A stretch of DNA of 5,572 nt from assembly GCA_023143305.1 (NCBI GenBank), contig JAGLHV010000102.1:1-5572 (forward strand). The letters are read 5' to 3'. A program made the position numbers and the translations under genes. This stretch comes from a bacterium (GTDB lineage Bacteria; CBDUZB01; JAGLHV01). Shown in pieces: positions 5,371-5,572 of this stretch. Under the pieces are notes generated by a model. It did not search any database. It had not been told where the DNA came from and saw only the letters and a list, made by a program, of their open reading frames with translations. Numbering within the stretch: the stretch's first letter is position 1; each line of letters starts with the position of its first letter.

Positions 5371-5572
5371 AATCCGGTCACGATTCTTTTTGTATTTTAA
5401 AGATATTCATTTTTTTTCTGTATCTAATATTACTGCCTTTACATTTATACGCTTCTAAGCTGGACATCTACGGTTATTTCCAACCCCAGCTTACCGGCAT
5501 TTCTTCCAATAATGATTTTTACCAGCTTTCTTCCAATAAGTTACGCATAGATTTTAAATGTGAATACTCAAA
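5367..5572 (+). CDS. Probable outer-membrane beta-barrel protein (partial, N-terminus only)
   Basis: Sixty-eight codons are visible before the window ends. Residues 1-29 are a signal peptide with the hydrophobic run ILKIFIFFLYLILLPLHLYA, cleaved probably after A29. The mature start is K-L-D-I-Y-G-Y-F-Q-P-Q-L, with alternating polar and aromatic residues like the first strand of a porin-like or DUF1302-type barrel; a second strand-like stretch is KLRIDFKCEY (58-67). The ATG overlaps the TGA of the LolA-like gene (ATGA), with AAAGGA about ten bases upstream. LolA-like genes are commonly paired with a barrel protein and an RND/MMPL transporter, so such a transporter may follow beyond the right edge (inference). 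The family cannot be fixed from this fragment. Confidence 0.7.
   Translation, partial: MKSGHDSFCILKIFIFFLYLILLPLHLYASKLDIYGYFQPQLTGISSNNDFYQLSSNKLRIDFKCEYS

Overview
This is an AT-rich window from a bacterium with a signal-peptide-rich, apparently Gram-negative (diderm) cell plan: it carries a periplasmic LolA-like protein and the start of a probable outer-membrane barrel protein. An ECF-type sigma factor sits next to a membrane protein with a glycogen-binding-like (CBM48) domain, and there is a secreted GHL10-like hydrolase and a zinc-ribbon scramblase-like protein. This mix resembles gene content I associate with uncultured candidate phyla such as Omnitrophota. That placement is an inference from gene style only, and no marker gene confirms it.

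Layout. Seven genes read leftward on the minus strand from about 4395 to the left edge. In transcription order they are: two tandem paralogous four-helix membrane proteins (4395-4066 and 3953-3621), a secreted GHL10/DUF4015-like protein (3571-2459), a zinc-ribbon plus phospholipid-scramblase-like protein (2459-1686, start overlapping the previous stop by one base), an ECF sigma factor that ends before region 4 (1590-1138), a one-helix membrane protein with a C-terminal CBM48 domain (1150-671), and a secreted protein with a five-cysteine cluster that runs off the left edge (630-1). Two genes read rightward from a divergent promoter region at about 4396-4596: a LolA-like protein (4597-5370) and, overlapping it by four bases, the start of a probable outer-membrane protein (5367 to the right edge). 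No tRNA, rRNA, CRISPR array or insertion sequence was seen.

The most informative spot is the sigma/CBM48 junction near 1140-1190. The sigma factor stops where region 4 should begin. Just before that point the frame of the downstream protein reads C-H-L-C-R-x-R-F, which looks like the end of an anti-sigma zinc-binding (ZAS) domain. The simplest reading is one deletion that removed sigma region 4 and the start of the anti-sigma gene, leaving two truncated, out-of-frame halves. A run of six A just before the sigma stop would join both halves into one protein if it were one base longer.

The second striking feature is a perfect 55-bp non-coding repeat in front of both paralogous membrane-protein genes, although the proteins themselves have diverged strongly. 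This suggests a shared regulatory leader or recent gene conversion.
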